Below are positions 8,224 through 17,124 of a stretch of 64,000 bases of DNA, one piece after another. The stretch is from Ornithinimicrobium ciconiae (GTDB lineage: Bacteria; Actinomycetota; Actinomycetes; Actinomycetales; Dermatophilaceae). Numbering within the stretch: position 1 is the first letter of the stretch; the number at the start of each line of letters is the position of its first letter. The notes under the pieces are model-generated. The model had not been told where the DNA came from. It ran no database searches and saw only the letters and a program-made list of their open reading frames with translations. The stretch is from assembly GCF_007197575.1 (NCBI RefSeq), contig NZ_CP041616.1, positions 3,534,001 to 3,598,000 of the forward strand, given 5' to 3'. A program made the position numbers and the translations under genes.

Positions 8224-8514
8224 TCAGTCCAGCAGCTGCCACACGGCCATGATCAGCAGGAGCAGCGCGCCGACGGCCAGGAGGACCAGACCGCCGAGGA
8301 TCTTGGGGCGGGCAGCCGCCGGATCGGGACCAGGGCCCTCGACGCCGAAGCCGACCTCGGTGCCGATGTCCAGAGTGCCCGGCGGCCCGCCGAAGCCACC
8401 CTTGCTGCCCATCTGCGACAGTGCCTCGGCACGCTCGCGTCGGCCCCACAGATAAAGGGCAGCGCCCAGCAGGATCAGCAGCACAGGCAATCCGAACCGC
8501 AGCGCAACGTCCAT
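8224..8514 (-). CDS. Small membrane protein with two transmembrane segments
   Basis: A 96-residue protein from ATG 8514 with a transmembrane helix at each end (about 6-22 and 74-94) and a Gly/Pro-rich hydrophilic middle (SKGGFGGPPGTLDIGTEVG). Longer in-frame starts up to 8595 add low-complexity Arg/Pro sequence and are less likely. It is convergent with the secretion cassette and divergent from msrA. No family is recognised and no function can be given. Confidence 0.55.
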   Translation of the reverse strand: MDVALRFGLPVLLILLGAALYLWGRRERAEALSQMGSKGGFGGPPGTLDIGTEVGFGVEGPGPDPAAARPKILGGLVLLAVGALLLLIMAVWQLLD

Positions 8515-8641
8515 GGGACGCAAACCTGCCACATGACCAGGTCGGTCGCGACCAGAACACGCCCTGGACGGCCCGGGACGAGCCGTGCAGCGCAAGCCCT
8601 CGGCGGGTGTTTATCAGGACGGGTCGGCGCATACTGGAGTC

Positions 8642-9331
8642 ATGCGTCAGAGCCCACCCCAGATCCCAGGTCCTCCACTGCCCGGCCGCGACGAGGCACT
8701 GCCCGACATCCCCAAGACCCATGAGGTGCTCGGCACCCCGCTGCACGGCCCGTGGGGAGACCACGCCGAGCTCCTCTACATCGGCATGGGCTGCTTCTGG
8801 GGCGCCGAGCGCATCTTCTGGAAACTGCCCGGGGTGATCACGACGGCCGCTGGCTACATGGGTGGCAGCACGCCGAACCCGACCTACGAGGAGGTATGCA
8901 CCGGGCGCACCGGGCACACCGAGGCGGTGCTGATCGCCTATGACCGCTCGCAGACCGACCCCGAGACCCTGCTCAAGGAGTTCTGGGAGAACCACGACTC
9001 CACCACACCGGACCGGCAGGGCAACGACCGCGGCACGCAGTATCGCTCCGCGATCTACTGGACGACCCAGGAGCAGGAGGCGGCAGCGCTGGCCACCCAT
9101 GACGCCTTCCAGCAGGTGCTGACCGACAACGGCTACGGCCAGATCAGCACCGAGTTGGCGTCCGCGTCAGAGGTCGGGGCTTTCTACTACGCCGAGCGGT
9201 TCCACCAGCAGTACCTCCACAAGAACCCCTTCGGCTACTGCAACCACGGTCCCAACGGCATGACCTGCCCGGTCGGCCTGCTGCGTCAGGACCAGCTGCC
9301 TAGTCAGGAGTCGGTGCTCGGGCGGGAGTGA
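8642..9331 (+). CDS. msrA: Peptide-methionine (S)-S-oxide reductase MsrA
   Basis: Repairs oxidised methionine in proteins, using thioredoxin for recycling. The 229-residue protein carries the catalytic GCFWGAER motif (Cys51) after a 40-residue N-terminal extension, the GYMGGSTPNPTYEEVCTGRTGH substrate region, and a C-terminal CNHGPNGMTCP with the recycling cysteines of the long E. coli-like form. The ATG at 8642 is chosen because it lies next to the family N-terminus; an ORF start at 8585 is further upstream without a ribosome-binding site. It appears monocistronic. Confidence 0.96.
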   Translation: MRQSPPQIPGPPLPGRDEALPDIPKTHEVLGTPLHGPWGDHAELLYIGMGCFWGAERIFWKLPGVITTAAGYMGGSTPNPTYEEVCTGRTGHTEAVLIAYDRSQTDPETLLKEFWENHDSTTPDRQGNDRGTQYRSAIYWTTQEQEAAALATHDAFQQVLTDNGYGQISTELASASEVGAFYYAERFHQQYLHKNPFGYCNHGPNGMTCPVGLLRQDQLPSQESVLGRE

Positions 9332-9460
9332 ACGCCCAGGAGCTCTCCAGCTCCGCTGAGCCGGGAGTGCTTCCGCGCCGGCGACGTGGTGGATCCCCTG
9401 CCTCCAGTGACCAGCATCCGGAGCGCCGGCCGTCACAGCGCGAGGCAGCCGTGGCCCGGG

Positions 9461-12055
9461 CTAGATCCGCCGGCGGGTCCGTGCTGTCGCCGGGGCAGTC
9501 CACGGATCCTCCGGCCACGGGTGCTTCGGATAACGTCCCCGCATCTCGGCCCTCACCTGGGCATAGGGACCGGACCAGAACGAGGCCAGGTCATCGGTGA
9601 CGGCGAGCGGTCGCCCAGCTGGTGAGAGCAGGTGGAACAGGACCGGTACCCCGGCCACCTGCGGCGTCTGCGCCCACCCGAAACACTCCTGGAGCTTGAC
9701 CGCCACGACGGGGCGACCAGTCGGGTCATCCACGGCGGGATAGTCGATCCGCACGTCCCGCCCGCTCGGCACCGTGAGGCGCTCCGGTGCCAGCTCCCCC
9801 AGCCTGGACGCCTCGGGCCAGGGCAGCAATCGGCGCAGCGGGTCGTGCAGGTCGATCCGGTCTGTCCGACCGCCGTCGGCGAGCGCGTCGATCTCCGGTC
9901 CGAGCCACTCCCGCCACCGGGCGGTCAGGGCCGCTTCGGACATGTCCGGCCACGGCTCACCGCGCACCCGGTGCAGCAGTGCCAGTCGGCGCCGGAGCGC
10001 GTCGGCGGCCGGGGACCAGGTGAAGATCCCCAGTCCGTGGGTCGCGAGCGCGGACTCAAGGCCTGCCCGGGCCTCTGTGGCGCTGGGGCGCACCGGCGAG
10101 GAGGAGAGTTCGATGGCGCCCAGGGTGCGGACTCGCCGGGCGGTCACCCGGTGGTCGCGGAAGGTCACTGTCGTGCTGTGCGTGAGCAACCCTGCCCCCG
10201 CCAGCTCCGCGGTCCGACGACTCAACGGTGCCGCGACGCGGATCACCGCCCCGGTCCCGGCGGCCACCCGTCCCTCGACCCTGGCCACCTCCGCGACGGC
10301 GAGCCACTCGTGCCCGTGCAGTCCTCCGGGTGGGAGGGCGGCCCGGGTGCCGGAGGCGAGCAGATAGACCTCCCCGGTCCGCCGTGCGACCCGGTCCGGG
10401 TGGGCCAGGGCGACGACCAGCCCACTGGCATCACGCACGTCCACGCCGGACCGGTCCCCGGCCCTCGTGCTCGCTCCCGGCGGCCTCCCCACCTCCTCGC
10501 GCGCGTTCCGCTCGGACGACCGCGTATGCCGGTCAACCAGGTCCTGCAGGCGCCGCACCTCCTCCTTCCACCGACCCGCGGCAGGTGCGCTGCCCCGGCG
10601 CAGATCACGAAGGAGGGCGGCCAGGTCTGCCCCGTCCGGGCGGTGGTCGTCAGCGAGGGCGGCCACCACCTCGGCAGCGGTGCGCCGGCCCACGAGGTCG
10701 GCCCCGTCCAGCAGTGCCCGTGCCAGGCGGGGATCAGCCGGCACCTCTGCCAGTCGTCGCCCCAGCCGGGTCCCCCGGCCCTGCTCGTCGACCGCACCGA
10801 GGCGGCGCAGCACCGTCTCGGCGTCGGCCACGGCCCCAATGGGCAGGGCATCAGGCAGGGCCAGCCCCTCGCCCCGCGGGGACCCCCAGCACGCCAGTGT
10901 CAGCGCGGGGGCGACCAGGTCGGCCACGGAGACCTCAGGGGTGATGTGCGCCGGCATGGCCGCGAAGGTGACTTCGTCATAGCACCGGACCGCGACCCCC
11001 GGCCCTTGACGGGCAGCACGGCCAGCCCGTTGGATCGCGGCGTCCCGCGAGGCCGCCACGGTGACCAGCCCGGACATGTCCCGGGCGGCATCGCGACGAG
11101 GCTCCCGGGCCAGCCCGGCATCGACCACGAGGCGGACCCCGGGCACGGTCAGCGAGGACTCCGCGAGCGCGGTCGAGACCACGATCCGCGGCGGGTCCGC
11201 CGGCCCCGATCCCGCAGTCACCCGGTCCTGCGCGCGGCCATCGAGCCGTCCGTGCAGCTCCAGGACGTCGCTCCCCGGCACCAGCTGACGCACCCGGCGT
11301 GCGACCCGCTCCACCTCCCGGACGCCGGGAACAAACACCAGCGCATCCGGTGGGACGGCAAGCCCGAGGGCGGACGCTGCGCCAGAGTGTGCCTCGGCCA
11401 CGGTGACGGCAACGTGCTCCAGGAAACTGTCGGCAACCCCCCTCGCATCGGTGCGGGCACCCGGTGGCGGCGCCCACCGGATGTCCAACGAGTGCAGGGC
11501 CGACGGACAGTCCACGATCGGTGCGGAGCCGGCCGTGCCGTCCCCCAGCAGGGCGGCGAATCGTGGCGCATCGAGCGTGGCGGACATGGCCAGGAGCACG
11601 AGGTCCTCGCGCAGGGCGCGGACCTCAGCCACCATCCCGACCAGCAGGTCGCTCTCCAGGCCGCGCTCATGCACCTCGTCGAGGATCACGGCGCCGACTC
11701 CCGGCAGGTCCGGGTCGGACAGCAACCGCCGCACCAGGATCCCCGGCGTGCAGAACTCCACTCGCGTTGTGCCGGACACCACTCGCTCGCCGCGCACGGT
11801 GAACCCGGCGAATCTGCCCAGCGGCTCCCCCGTCAGCGTCGCCAGCCGACGGGCCGCTGCCCGGGCCGCGATGCGGCGGGGCTGCACCACGATCACACGG
11901 CCGGGGACCAGGTCGACCAGCGCCGGCGGCGCGAGCGTGGTCTTGCCGGTGCCCGGCGGCGCCTGGACAACGGCGACGCCGCGGTCGCGCACCGCAGCCC
12001 GCAGGGCCGGCACGGCGGCCGCGAACGGCAGGTCGCTCTCACTCCACAGGCGCAT
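9461..12055 (-). CDS. hrpB: ATP-dependent RNA helicase HrpB
   Basis: A DEAH/RHA-type helicase. The 864-residue protein has the Walker A motif APPGTGKTT (32-40), motif II DEVH in VILDEVHERG, motif III SATLDAPRF, and motif VI-like QRAGRAARQGPG. The HrpB-specific C-terminal half ends with the conserved FWSGPYAQVRAEMRGRYPKHPWPEDP block. Its biological role in actinobacteria is poorly defined. The ATG at 12055 is the natural N-terminus. The gene lies 137 bases downstream of a flavin monooxygenase on the same strand, with a 28-bp tandem repeat between. Confidence 0.95.
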   Translation of the reverse strand: MRLWSESDLPFAAAVPALRAAVRDRGVAVVQAPPGTGKTTLAPPALVDLVPGRVIVVQPRRIAARAAARRLATLTGEPLGRFAGFTVRGERVVSGTTRVEFCTPGILVRRLLSDPDLPGVGAVILDEVHERGLESDLLVGMVAEVRALREDLVLLAMSATLDAPRFAALLGDGTAGSAPIVDCPSALHSLDIRWAPPPGARTDARGVADSFLEHVAVTVAEAHSGAASALGLAVPPDALVFVPGVREVERVARRVRQLVPGSDVLELHGRLDGRAQDRVTAGSGPADPPRIVVSTALAESSLTVPGVRLVVDAGLAREPRRDAARDMSGLVTVAASRDAAIQRAGRAARQGPGVAVRCYDEVTFAAMPAHITPEVSVADLVAPALTLACWGSPRGEGLALPDALPIGAVADAETVLRRLGAVDEQGRGTRLGRRLAEVPADPRLARALLDGADLVGRRTAAEVVAALADDHRPDGADLAALLRDLRRGSAPAAGRWKEEVRRLQDLVDRHTRSSERNAREEVGRPPGASTRAGDRSGVDVRDASGLVVALAHPDRVARRTGEVYLLASGTRAALPPGGLHGHEWLAVAEVARVEGRVAAGTGAVIRVAAPLSRRTAELAGAGLLTHSTTVTFRDHRVTARRVRTLGAIELSSSPVRPSATEARAGLESALATHGLGIFTWSPAADALRRRLALLHRVRGEPWPDMSEAALTARWREWLGPEIDALADGGRTDRIDLHDPLRRLLPWPEASRLGELAPERLTVPSGRDVRIDYPAVDDPTGRPVVAVKLQECFGWAQTPQVAGVPVLFHLLSPAGRPLAVTDDLASFWSGPYAQVRAEMRGRYPKHPWPEDPWTAPATARTRRRI

Positions 12056-12112
12056 CAGGGCCAGTCTCGCAGTGCCGCGGCAGCACGGAGATCACCAGGG
12101 CGCAGGTCAGCG

Positions 12113-12188
12113 CCGACGGTGCACCAGCGCACGCATCACACCGACGGTGCACCAGCGCACGCATCACACCGACAGTGCACCAGCGCAC
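12113..12188. repeat. 28-bp tandem repeat, 2.7 copies, upstream of hrpB
   Basis: The unit starting CCGACGGTGCACCAGCGCAC occurs at 12113 and 12141 as exact copies, then at 12169 as a partial copy with one mismatch. It fills the spacer between the stop of the monooxygenase gene (12193) and the hrpB start (12055). Each unit contains GGTGCACC, a perfect 8-base palindrome, changed to AGTGCACC in the last copy. Confidence 0.9.
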
Positions 12189-12192
12189 CGGG

Positions 12193-14046
12193 TCACTGCA
12201 GGTGGTGCACCGGCGCCCTGTTGTAGACGGGCGTGTCGAGCCCCTCCAAGCGCGCCTTCAGCTGCAGCGCTAGATAGAGGGAGTAGTGGCGCGACTGGTG
12301 CAGGTTGCCGCCGTGGAACCACAGCGCCTCCTGCTGGGTCGGCTTCCACATGTTGCGCTGCTCGCCCTCCCACGGACCGGGATCCTTGGTGGTGTCCGAG
12401 CCCAGGCCCCACACCTTGCCGACCGTGTCGGCGACCTCCTGGCTGATCAGGTCGGCGGCCCACCCGTTCATCGATCCGTAGCCGGTGGCATAGACCACCA
12501 GGTCAGCCTCCAGCTCAGTGCCGTCGCTCAGCACGACGGAGCGCTCTGTCAGGTGGTCGACCTGCCCCTGGACCAGCTTCACCTGCCCGTTGGCGACCAG
12601 GTCGGCCGCACCCACGTCGATGTAGTAGCCGGATCCGCGCCGCAGGTACTTCAGGAACAGCCCGGAGTCGTCGTCTCCGAAGTCGAGCTGGAAGCCGGCG
12701 GCCTCCAGACGCGCATAGAAGTCGGCGTCGATCTCGCGCATCCTGTCGTAGAGCGGGATCTGGAAGGTGTGCATGATCCGGTAGGGCAGCGAGGCGAAGA
12801 TCAGGTCGGCCTTCTCGGTGGTCACTCCGGCGGCGAGCGCCCGCTCTGAGTAGAGATCCCCGAGCCCGACCTCCATGAGGGTCTCACTGCGGACGATGTG
12901 GGTGGAGGAGCGCTGCACCATCGTCACGTCGGCACCGTGCTCCCAGAGCGCGCCACAGATGTCGAAGGCCGAGTTGTTGGACCCGATGATCACGCACTTC
13001 TTGCCCGCATAGGCATCCGGTCCCGGGTGGGCTGAGGAGTGGTGCTGCTCCCCGGCGAAGACGTCCTGCCCCGGCAGCACGGGGACATGGGGCTTGCCCG
13101 ACATCCCGGTCGCCAGGACCAGGTGGGTGGGCCGCAGGGTCACCGGGGTGCCGTCGCGCTCAACCTCGACGGTCCACTCCCCGTCCTCGGAGGAGTATGC
13201 CGCGTGCGTGGCGATGGTGGACGACCAGTAGGGCACCTCCATCACCGTGGTGTAGCTCTCCAGCCAGTCCGCGATCTTGTCCTTGGGCGCAAAGACCGGC
13301 CAGTTGTCGGGGAACTTCAGATAGGGCAGGTGGTCATACCAGACCGGGTCGTGCAGGCACAGCGACTTGTAGCGGCCGCGCCACTGGTCACCGGGCCGGG
13401 CGTGCTTGTCCACGACGAGGGACGGGACGCCCAGCTGGCGCAGCCGCGCGCCCAGGGCGATGCCACCCTGTCCCCCACCGACCACGAGGACGTAGGGCTG
13501 TGAGGTGGTGCCGACGCCGGCGTCCTCGGCCTGCCGACGCTCCAACCAGGTCACCCGGTCCTTGGTCGCGCCGTGCTCTGCACCCTGGGGCCGGCGGTGG
13601 CCGCGCGGCTCCTCGTGACCCTTGAGCTCGGAGAGCGCGGTGAGCAGGGTCCAGGCCTTGGTGCCGTCGTCCTCGGTGATCAGCCGGACCAGGCCCTGGC
13701 CGCGCCCGACCGCGGTCTCAAAGGTGAACCAGGCGGTCGTCACCCCGTCCGCGGTCTCCGGCGGCTCGGAGGTGGCAAAGCTGCTGGGGGCGGCGTGGCC
13801 GAGGGTGTTGGTCAGCAGGTCACGCACCCCGGCGGGGTGCTCGACGGTGGTGATATTCCAGGAGAGCGCGATCAGGTCGCGCCAGTAGCTCTCCTGCGCG
13901 AACAGGTCGGCAGCGGCGGCAACGTCCTCGGCCGCAAGGGCTGCCTCAAAGGCCGCGAACCACTCGGCGGCGACCTGTTGCGGTCCCTTGTCCTGACTCG
14001 TCGGGTCCTGGGCCTGCGTCTGCTCGGGGTCCATCGTCTGGGTCAC
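12193..14046 (-). CDS. FAD/NAD(P)-dependent monooxygenase with N-terminal SnoaL-like domain
   Basis: A 617-residue flavoprotein. Residues 1 to about 145 form an NTF2/SnoaL-like domain (WFAAFEAALAAEDVAAAADLF). This is followed by a class B flavin-monooxygenase fold with the FAD Rossmann motif GGGQGGIALG, a second nucleotide site in KKCVIIGSNNSAFDI, and the terminal VYATGYGSMNG. The closest known groups are FMO/YUCCA-like and Baeyer-Villiger-type enzymes; the substrate cannot be read from sequence. The GTG at 14046 follows AAAGGAG at good spacing; ATG 14034 is the alternative. It is divergent from a GAF-domain activator, which probably controls it. Confidence 0.85.
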   Translation of the reverse strand: MTQTMDPEQTQAQDPTSQDKGPQQVAAEWFAAFEAALAAEDVAAAADLFAQESYWRDLIALSWNITTVEHPAGVRDLLTNTLGHAAPSSFATSEPPETADGVTTAWFTFETAVGRGQGLVRLITEDDGTKAWTLLTALSELKGHEEPRGHRRPQGAEHGATKDRVTWLERRQAEDAGVGTTSQPYVLVVGGGQGGIALGARLRQLGVPSLVVDKHARPGDQWRGRYKSLCLHDPVWYDHLPYLKFPDNWPVFAPKDKIADWLESYTTVMEVPYWSSTIATHAAYSSEDGEWTVEVERDGTPVTLRPTHLVLATGMSGKPHVPVLPGQDVFAGEQHHSSAHPGPDAYAGKKCVIIGSNNSAFDICGALWEHGADVTMVQRSSTHIVRSETLMEVGLGDLYSERALAAGVTTEKADLIFASLPYRIMHTFQIPLYDRMREIDADFYARLEAAGFQLDFGDDDSGLFLKYLRRGSGYYIDVGAADLVANGQVKLVQGQVDHLTERSVVLSDGTELEADLVVYATGYGSMNGWAADLISQEVADTVGKVWGLGSDTTKDPGPWEGEQRNMWKPTQQEALWFHGGNLHQSRHYSLYLALQLKARLEGLDTPVYNRAPVHHLQ

Positions 14047-14073
14047 GGTCTGACTCCTTTGAGGTGCGGTAAC

Positions 14074-14087
14074 GTGACCTAGGTAAC
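14074..14087. promoter_or_regulatory. 14-bp palindromic operator candidate in the monooxygenase/regulator spacer
   Basis: GTGACCTAGGTAAC is palindromic except for one base pair. The same region holds GGTAAC at 14068 and 14082, exactly 14 bases apart. It sits 28 bases upstream of the monooxygenase GTG and 87 bases upstream of the GAF regulator start. Function is inferred only from position and symmetry. Confidence 0.5.
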
Positions 14088-14173
14088 ACTGCCGGGAGCG
14101 CCGAGGACAGGGTTGCAGAAGGTTGCAGACCCCGATCTGGCGGCGGCCCCCGCCGAGATCCTTGGGAGGGCCA

Positions 14174-15433
14174 GTGGAGTCGACCGAGCTGGCCCGCCGC
14201 CGTGCCCGCGAGGCTCACCTGTCCGGCACCACCCCAGCGCAGCCGGGGCGCACCGACATCCAGGCGTCCTGGCGCCGCGTGAGCGCGGCCGGCGTGGACC
14301 CGCACGGGCACGCCGACATCCCGCCGCTGACGGAGTCGGAGGTGCACCACCGCCGCTCGACCACCGGACTCGAGGGACTCCTGGCGCTGCTGGAGTCCTC
14401 CCTGGAGGCGGTCGTCGACGCGGGCCACCTGCTGGTCGTCAGCGACGCCGAGGGGCGGGTGCTGTGGCGTCGTGGCCGCCCGCCCGTCCGCCGGATGGCC
14501 GACGACCTGGGCTTTGTGGCCGGGTCGGCGTGGACGGAAGGCAATGTCGGCACCAACGCCATCGGGACCGCCCTGGTCCTCGGGGAGCCCGTCCAGATCC
14601 AGGGCTCGGAGCACTTCGTGGAGTCCCACGCCCGCTGGGGCTGCTCGGCCGCACCGCTGCGTGACCCCTGGACCGGGCAGCTCCTCGGGGTCGTGGACAT
14701 CAGCGGGCCGAGGACCGCCACCCATCCGGTGCTCGTCTCGACCGTGGCGCTCGCGGCACGCCTGGCCGAGCTGGAGCTGCTGGAACGGCACCGCCAAGCC
14801 CTCGACGAGCTGCGGACCGCCTCCGCCCACCTGCTGGGCGGCATCGACGGACCGGCGGCCGTGATCGACCCGAGCGGTCACGTCGCGGCGAGCTCCGGGT
14901 TGGTCGGGCACCAGATCGTCTCCCTGCCCGACAACCCCCAACCAGGACGCCTCCACCTCCCAGGCCTCGGGGACGTGCTGCTTGACCCGCTCCCCGGTGG
15001 CTGGTTGCTGCGCCGGGACCACGAGGAGGCTCCTGCCACCCGGGCGGTGCTCGACCTGACTGCTGAGCCGATGATCGAGGTGTATGCCGGCTCGGCCCGA
15101 TGGACGCGCCGACTCACCCCGCGCCACGCGGAGCTGCTGGTCGCGCTGGTCCGGGTCGGGCAGGTCGGGCTGCGCGCCACGGAGCTGGCAGACGCCGTCT
15201 TCGCCGACCCCGGCCGGGTCGTGACGATCCGCGCGGAGATGTGCCGGCTCCGCAAGACCCTCGGCAGTCTGATCCTGGCCCGCCCCTACCGGCTCGCCCC
15301 GTCGGTGCAGGTGCAGACCCAGTGGCCGCTGGCCCCCGCCGTCCTGCTGCCCGGCTCCAGCGCCCCCGTGGTGTACGCCACCCGCAGGTGGTTGGCTCAG
15401 GAGAGCGGCTCGGCGCGCCCTCGGCAGACATAA
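14174..15433 (+). CDS. GAF-domain transcription regulator, AcoR-like without the AAA+ domain
   Basis: A 419-residue protein from GTG 14174 behind GGGAGGG. The N-terminal half carries the AcoR-type region: DIQASWRRVSAAGVDP, then a GAF sensor (about 60-190) with GTNAIGTALVLGEPVQI and the ARWGCSAAPLRDP motif. The C-terminal part (about 300-400) looks like a winged-helix DNA-binding module (LTPRHAELLVALVR..GLRATELADAVF..VTIRAEMCRLRKTLG) rather than a sigma54 AAA+ domain. Such proteins commonly neighbour aldehyde dehydrogenases or monooxygenases in actinobacteria. It is divergent from the flavin monooxygenase. Its 3' end overlaps the convergent methyltransferase by 37 bases. Confidence 0.8.
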   Translation: MESTELARRRAREAHLSGTTPAQPGRTDIQASWRRVSAAGVDPHGHADIPPLTESEVHHRRSTTGLEGLLALLESSLEAVVDAGHLLVVSDAEGRVLWRRGRPPVRRMADDLGFVAGSAWTEGNVGTNAIGTALVLGEPVQIQGSEHFVESHARWGCSAAPLRDPWTGQLLGVVDISGPRTATHPVLVSTVALAARLAELELLERHRQALDELRTASAHLLGGIDGPAAVIDPSGHVAASSGLVGHQIVSLPDNPQPGRLHLPGLGDVLLDPLPGGWLLRRDHEEAPATRAVLDLTAEPMIEVYAGSARWTRRLTPRHAELLVALVRVGQVGLRATELADAVFADPGRVVTIRAEMCRLRKTLGSLILARPYRLAPSVQVQTQWPLAPAVLLPGSSAPVVYATRRWLAQESGSARPRQT

Positions 15434-16023
15434 CCCCACGGGCGGGATAGGTGGGGGCCGGGGAGATACCAGGACTCCACCTCGGGCACCGCGAACCCGG
15501 CCGCTTCAAGCAGGTCCGGGGTCCAGCGGGTCAGGTGGCAACCACCCGCGAGACGTCCCTGCAGTGGGTTGAGCCGGCGCTGCCAGCGCTGCACCTCCTC
15601 ATCCGGGGAGAGCCCGTGCTCCAGGAAGTGCAGCCGCCCACCGGGGCGCAGCACCCGCCGGGCCTGCCTCAGCACCGCGGCCGGGTCCTGGACCGTGCAC
15701 AGTGAGAAGGTCACCAGCACGGCATCCACGCTGGCGTCGTCCAGGCTGAGCGACTCCGCACGCCGATCGGTGCGCGTCACCGGCACGGGGCTGGCCGCGA
15801 CAGCCTCTGCAGCGAGCTCCCAGGCCAGATCGGATGGCTCCACCGCTGCCAGCGAGCGCACCGCAGTCGGCAGGTGAGGCAGGTTCAGCCCGGTGCCGAA
15901 GCCGATCTCCACCACATCGCCGCTCAGCCCGGCACACACCCGCGCCCGATAACCGGCCACCACCGGGTTATCCAAGGTGGCATGGGTCAGCCGGGGCACC
16001 ACGCGCTCGGTCCACCAGCCCAC
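15397..16023 (-). CDS. Class I SAM-dependent methyltransferase
   Basis: A 208-residue protein with motif I VVEIGFGTGLNLPHLP, an acidic residue after beta 2 (AVEPS), a motif IV region DAVLVTFSLCTVQD and post-motif LRPGGRLHFLEHG. This pattern belongs to the Methyltransf_11/UbiE-like group, and the LEHG..PDEEVQRWQRRLNPL..LAGGCHLTR block resembles METTL7-like proteins. The substrate is unknown. It starts at GTG 16023, 12 bases downstream of the squalene-cyclase-like gene on the same strand, so cotranscription is likely. Confidence 0.85.
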   Translation of the reverse strand: MGWWTERVVPRLTHATLDNPVVAGYRARVCAGLSGDVVEIGFGTGLNLPHLPTAVRSLAAVEPSDLAWELAAEAVAASPVPVTRTDRRAESLSLDDASVDAVLVTFSLCTVQDPAAVLRQARRVLRPGGRLHFLEHGLSPDEEVQRWQRRLNPLQGRLAGGCHLTRWTPDLLEAAGFAVPEVESWYLPGPHLSRPWGYVCRGRAEPLS

Positions 16024-16035
16024 GATGCCAGTGTG

Positions 16036-17001
16036 TCAGGAGCGATCCGCGTCGTGCCAGCGCAGGGCCCGCAGCGCGCGCAGCGTGTTCCACCGGCTCG
16101 GCGCACCGTCACCGTCCTCCAGCTCGAAGTGGATGAGGCCGGGGTGGGTGTTCTCCTGCAGCCACCATCCATCGGGCTGCCGTCGCTCCCGGACCTGCTC
16201 GACGGCCCGCGCCAGCCGCGGGTCCGGTGCCCCACCTACGGCACGGAAGTAGTCGAGCCCGCGCAGCAGGTCATAGTGCCACTGGGTCGGGAAGGAGAAC
16301 TGCAACCAGTCCGGATCGACCACCTCCCCGGTGCTGGCCCGGCGGAACAGCCAACGGCTCAGGAGATACTCCTCCCCCGCCCGGCGCGCTGCCGAGACGT
16401 CCTGGGTGCCGCCGGCCCGCTCATACTCCAACAGCCCCTCCAGCACGCAGATCGTGGTGTGAAACGAGGAGCGCGTCGAGCCGTTCTCCGCCTCGCAGTT
16501 CCACCCGCCGTCCTCCAGCTGCTCACCGAGCAGACGGGTGACGATGCCCTCGACGTCCTGCCCGAAGTAGGCACCGATCGCGACCGTGCCCCCGTTGATG
16601 CAGGGCTCGACCTCGCCCTCGAAGAAGGGCTCGCCGGCATACTCCCACCGGCAGTGCTCCCGGACCCCCTCCACCGCGGCGCGCACCGACGGGTCGGCAG
16701 GATCAACCCCGCACTCGCGCAGCAACCGCAGCGTCGGCAGGGTCGCCACCCAGGGTTGCCCGTCCGGGTCGCCGACGACCGGTCCGGGTGGGCGCCAGCC
16801 CCGGCCCGGGAAGCACGCTCCGCCGGCCCACTGCCCGTCGGCCTGCAGCCCCAGCAACCGGTGGCCCCAGCCCTCGCGGGCCACGCGGGCACGCTCAGTC
16901 ACCACCTCCTCAGCGGGAGCACCAGTCAGGTCGCGCAGCACCTGCCAGCGGATCGCCGGGTCGCCGGCCAGGAGCCAGTCCGTGATCTCGTTGTCGTCCA
17001 T
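16036..17001 (-). CDS. Squalene-cyclase/prenyltransferase-like alpha-alpha toroid protein
   Basis: A 321-residue protein from ATG 17001. Repeated helical segments carry QW-like motifs (QLEDGGWNC, QADGQWAGGACF, RRQPDGWWLQE) typical of the toroid fold shared by terpene cyclases and protein prenyltransferases. The DxDD cyclase motif was not found and the protein is half the usual cyclase length, so it is probably a non-cyclase member, perhaps binding or degrading a polymer. It is divergent from the fructosamine-kinase-like gene (124 bases apart) and upstream of a methyltransferase. Its function is unknown. Confidence 0.65.
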   Translation of the reverse strand: MDDNEITDWLLAGDPAIRWQVLRDLTGAPAEEVVTERARVAREGWGHRLLGLQADGQWAGGACFPGRGWRPPGPVVGDPDGQPWVATLPTLRLLRECGVDPADPSVRAAVEGVREHCRWEYAGEPFFEGEVEPCINGGTVAIGAYFGQDVEGIVTRLLGEQLEDGGWNCEAENGSTRSSFHTTICVLEGLLEYERAGGTQDVSAARRAGEEYLLSRWLFRRASTGEVVDPDWLQFSFPTQWHYDLLRGLDYFRAVGGAPDPRLARAVEQVRERRQPDGWWLQENTHPGLIHFELEDGDGAPSRWNTLRALRALRWHDADRS

Positions 17002-17124
17002 GAACGCGACGATAGGACCGATTGCGGACGGACTGCTTCCGGTATCTGGCCGTCTTCCGACTGCGCGGACCGCCGCGCGCTGACAGGCTGGGTCCTGACA
17101 GCCGAGGCCCACGAAGGGAGCACC

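Noticed and set aside
12113..12188. CRISPR array
   Set aside because: A direct head-to-tail repeat without spacers; 28 bp is the whole period.
15874..17124. Long N-terminal extension of the fructosamine kinase frame (717 residues)
   Set aside because: The extension is antisense to the squalene-cyclase-like gene and has no similarity; the ATG at 17125 has a good ribosome-binding site.
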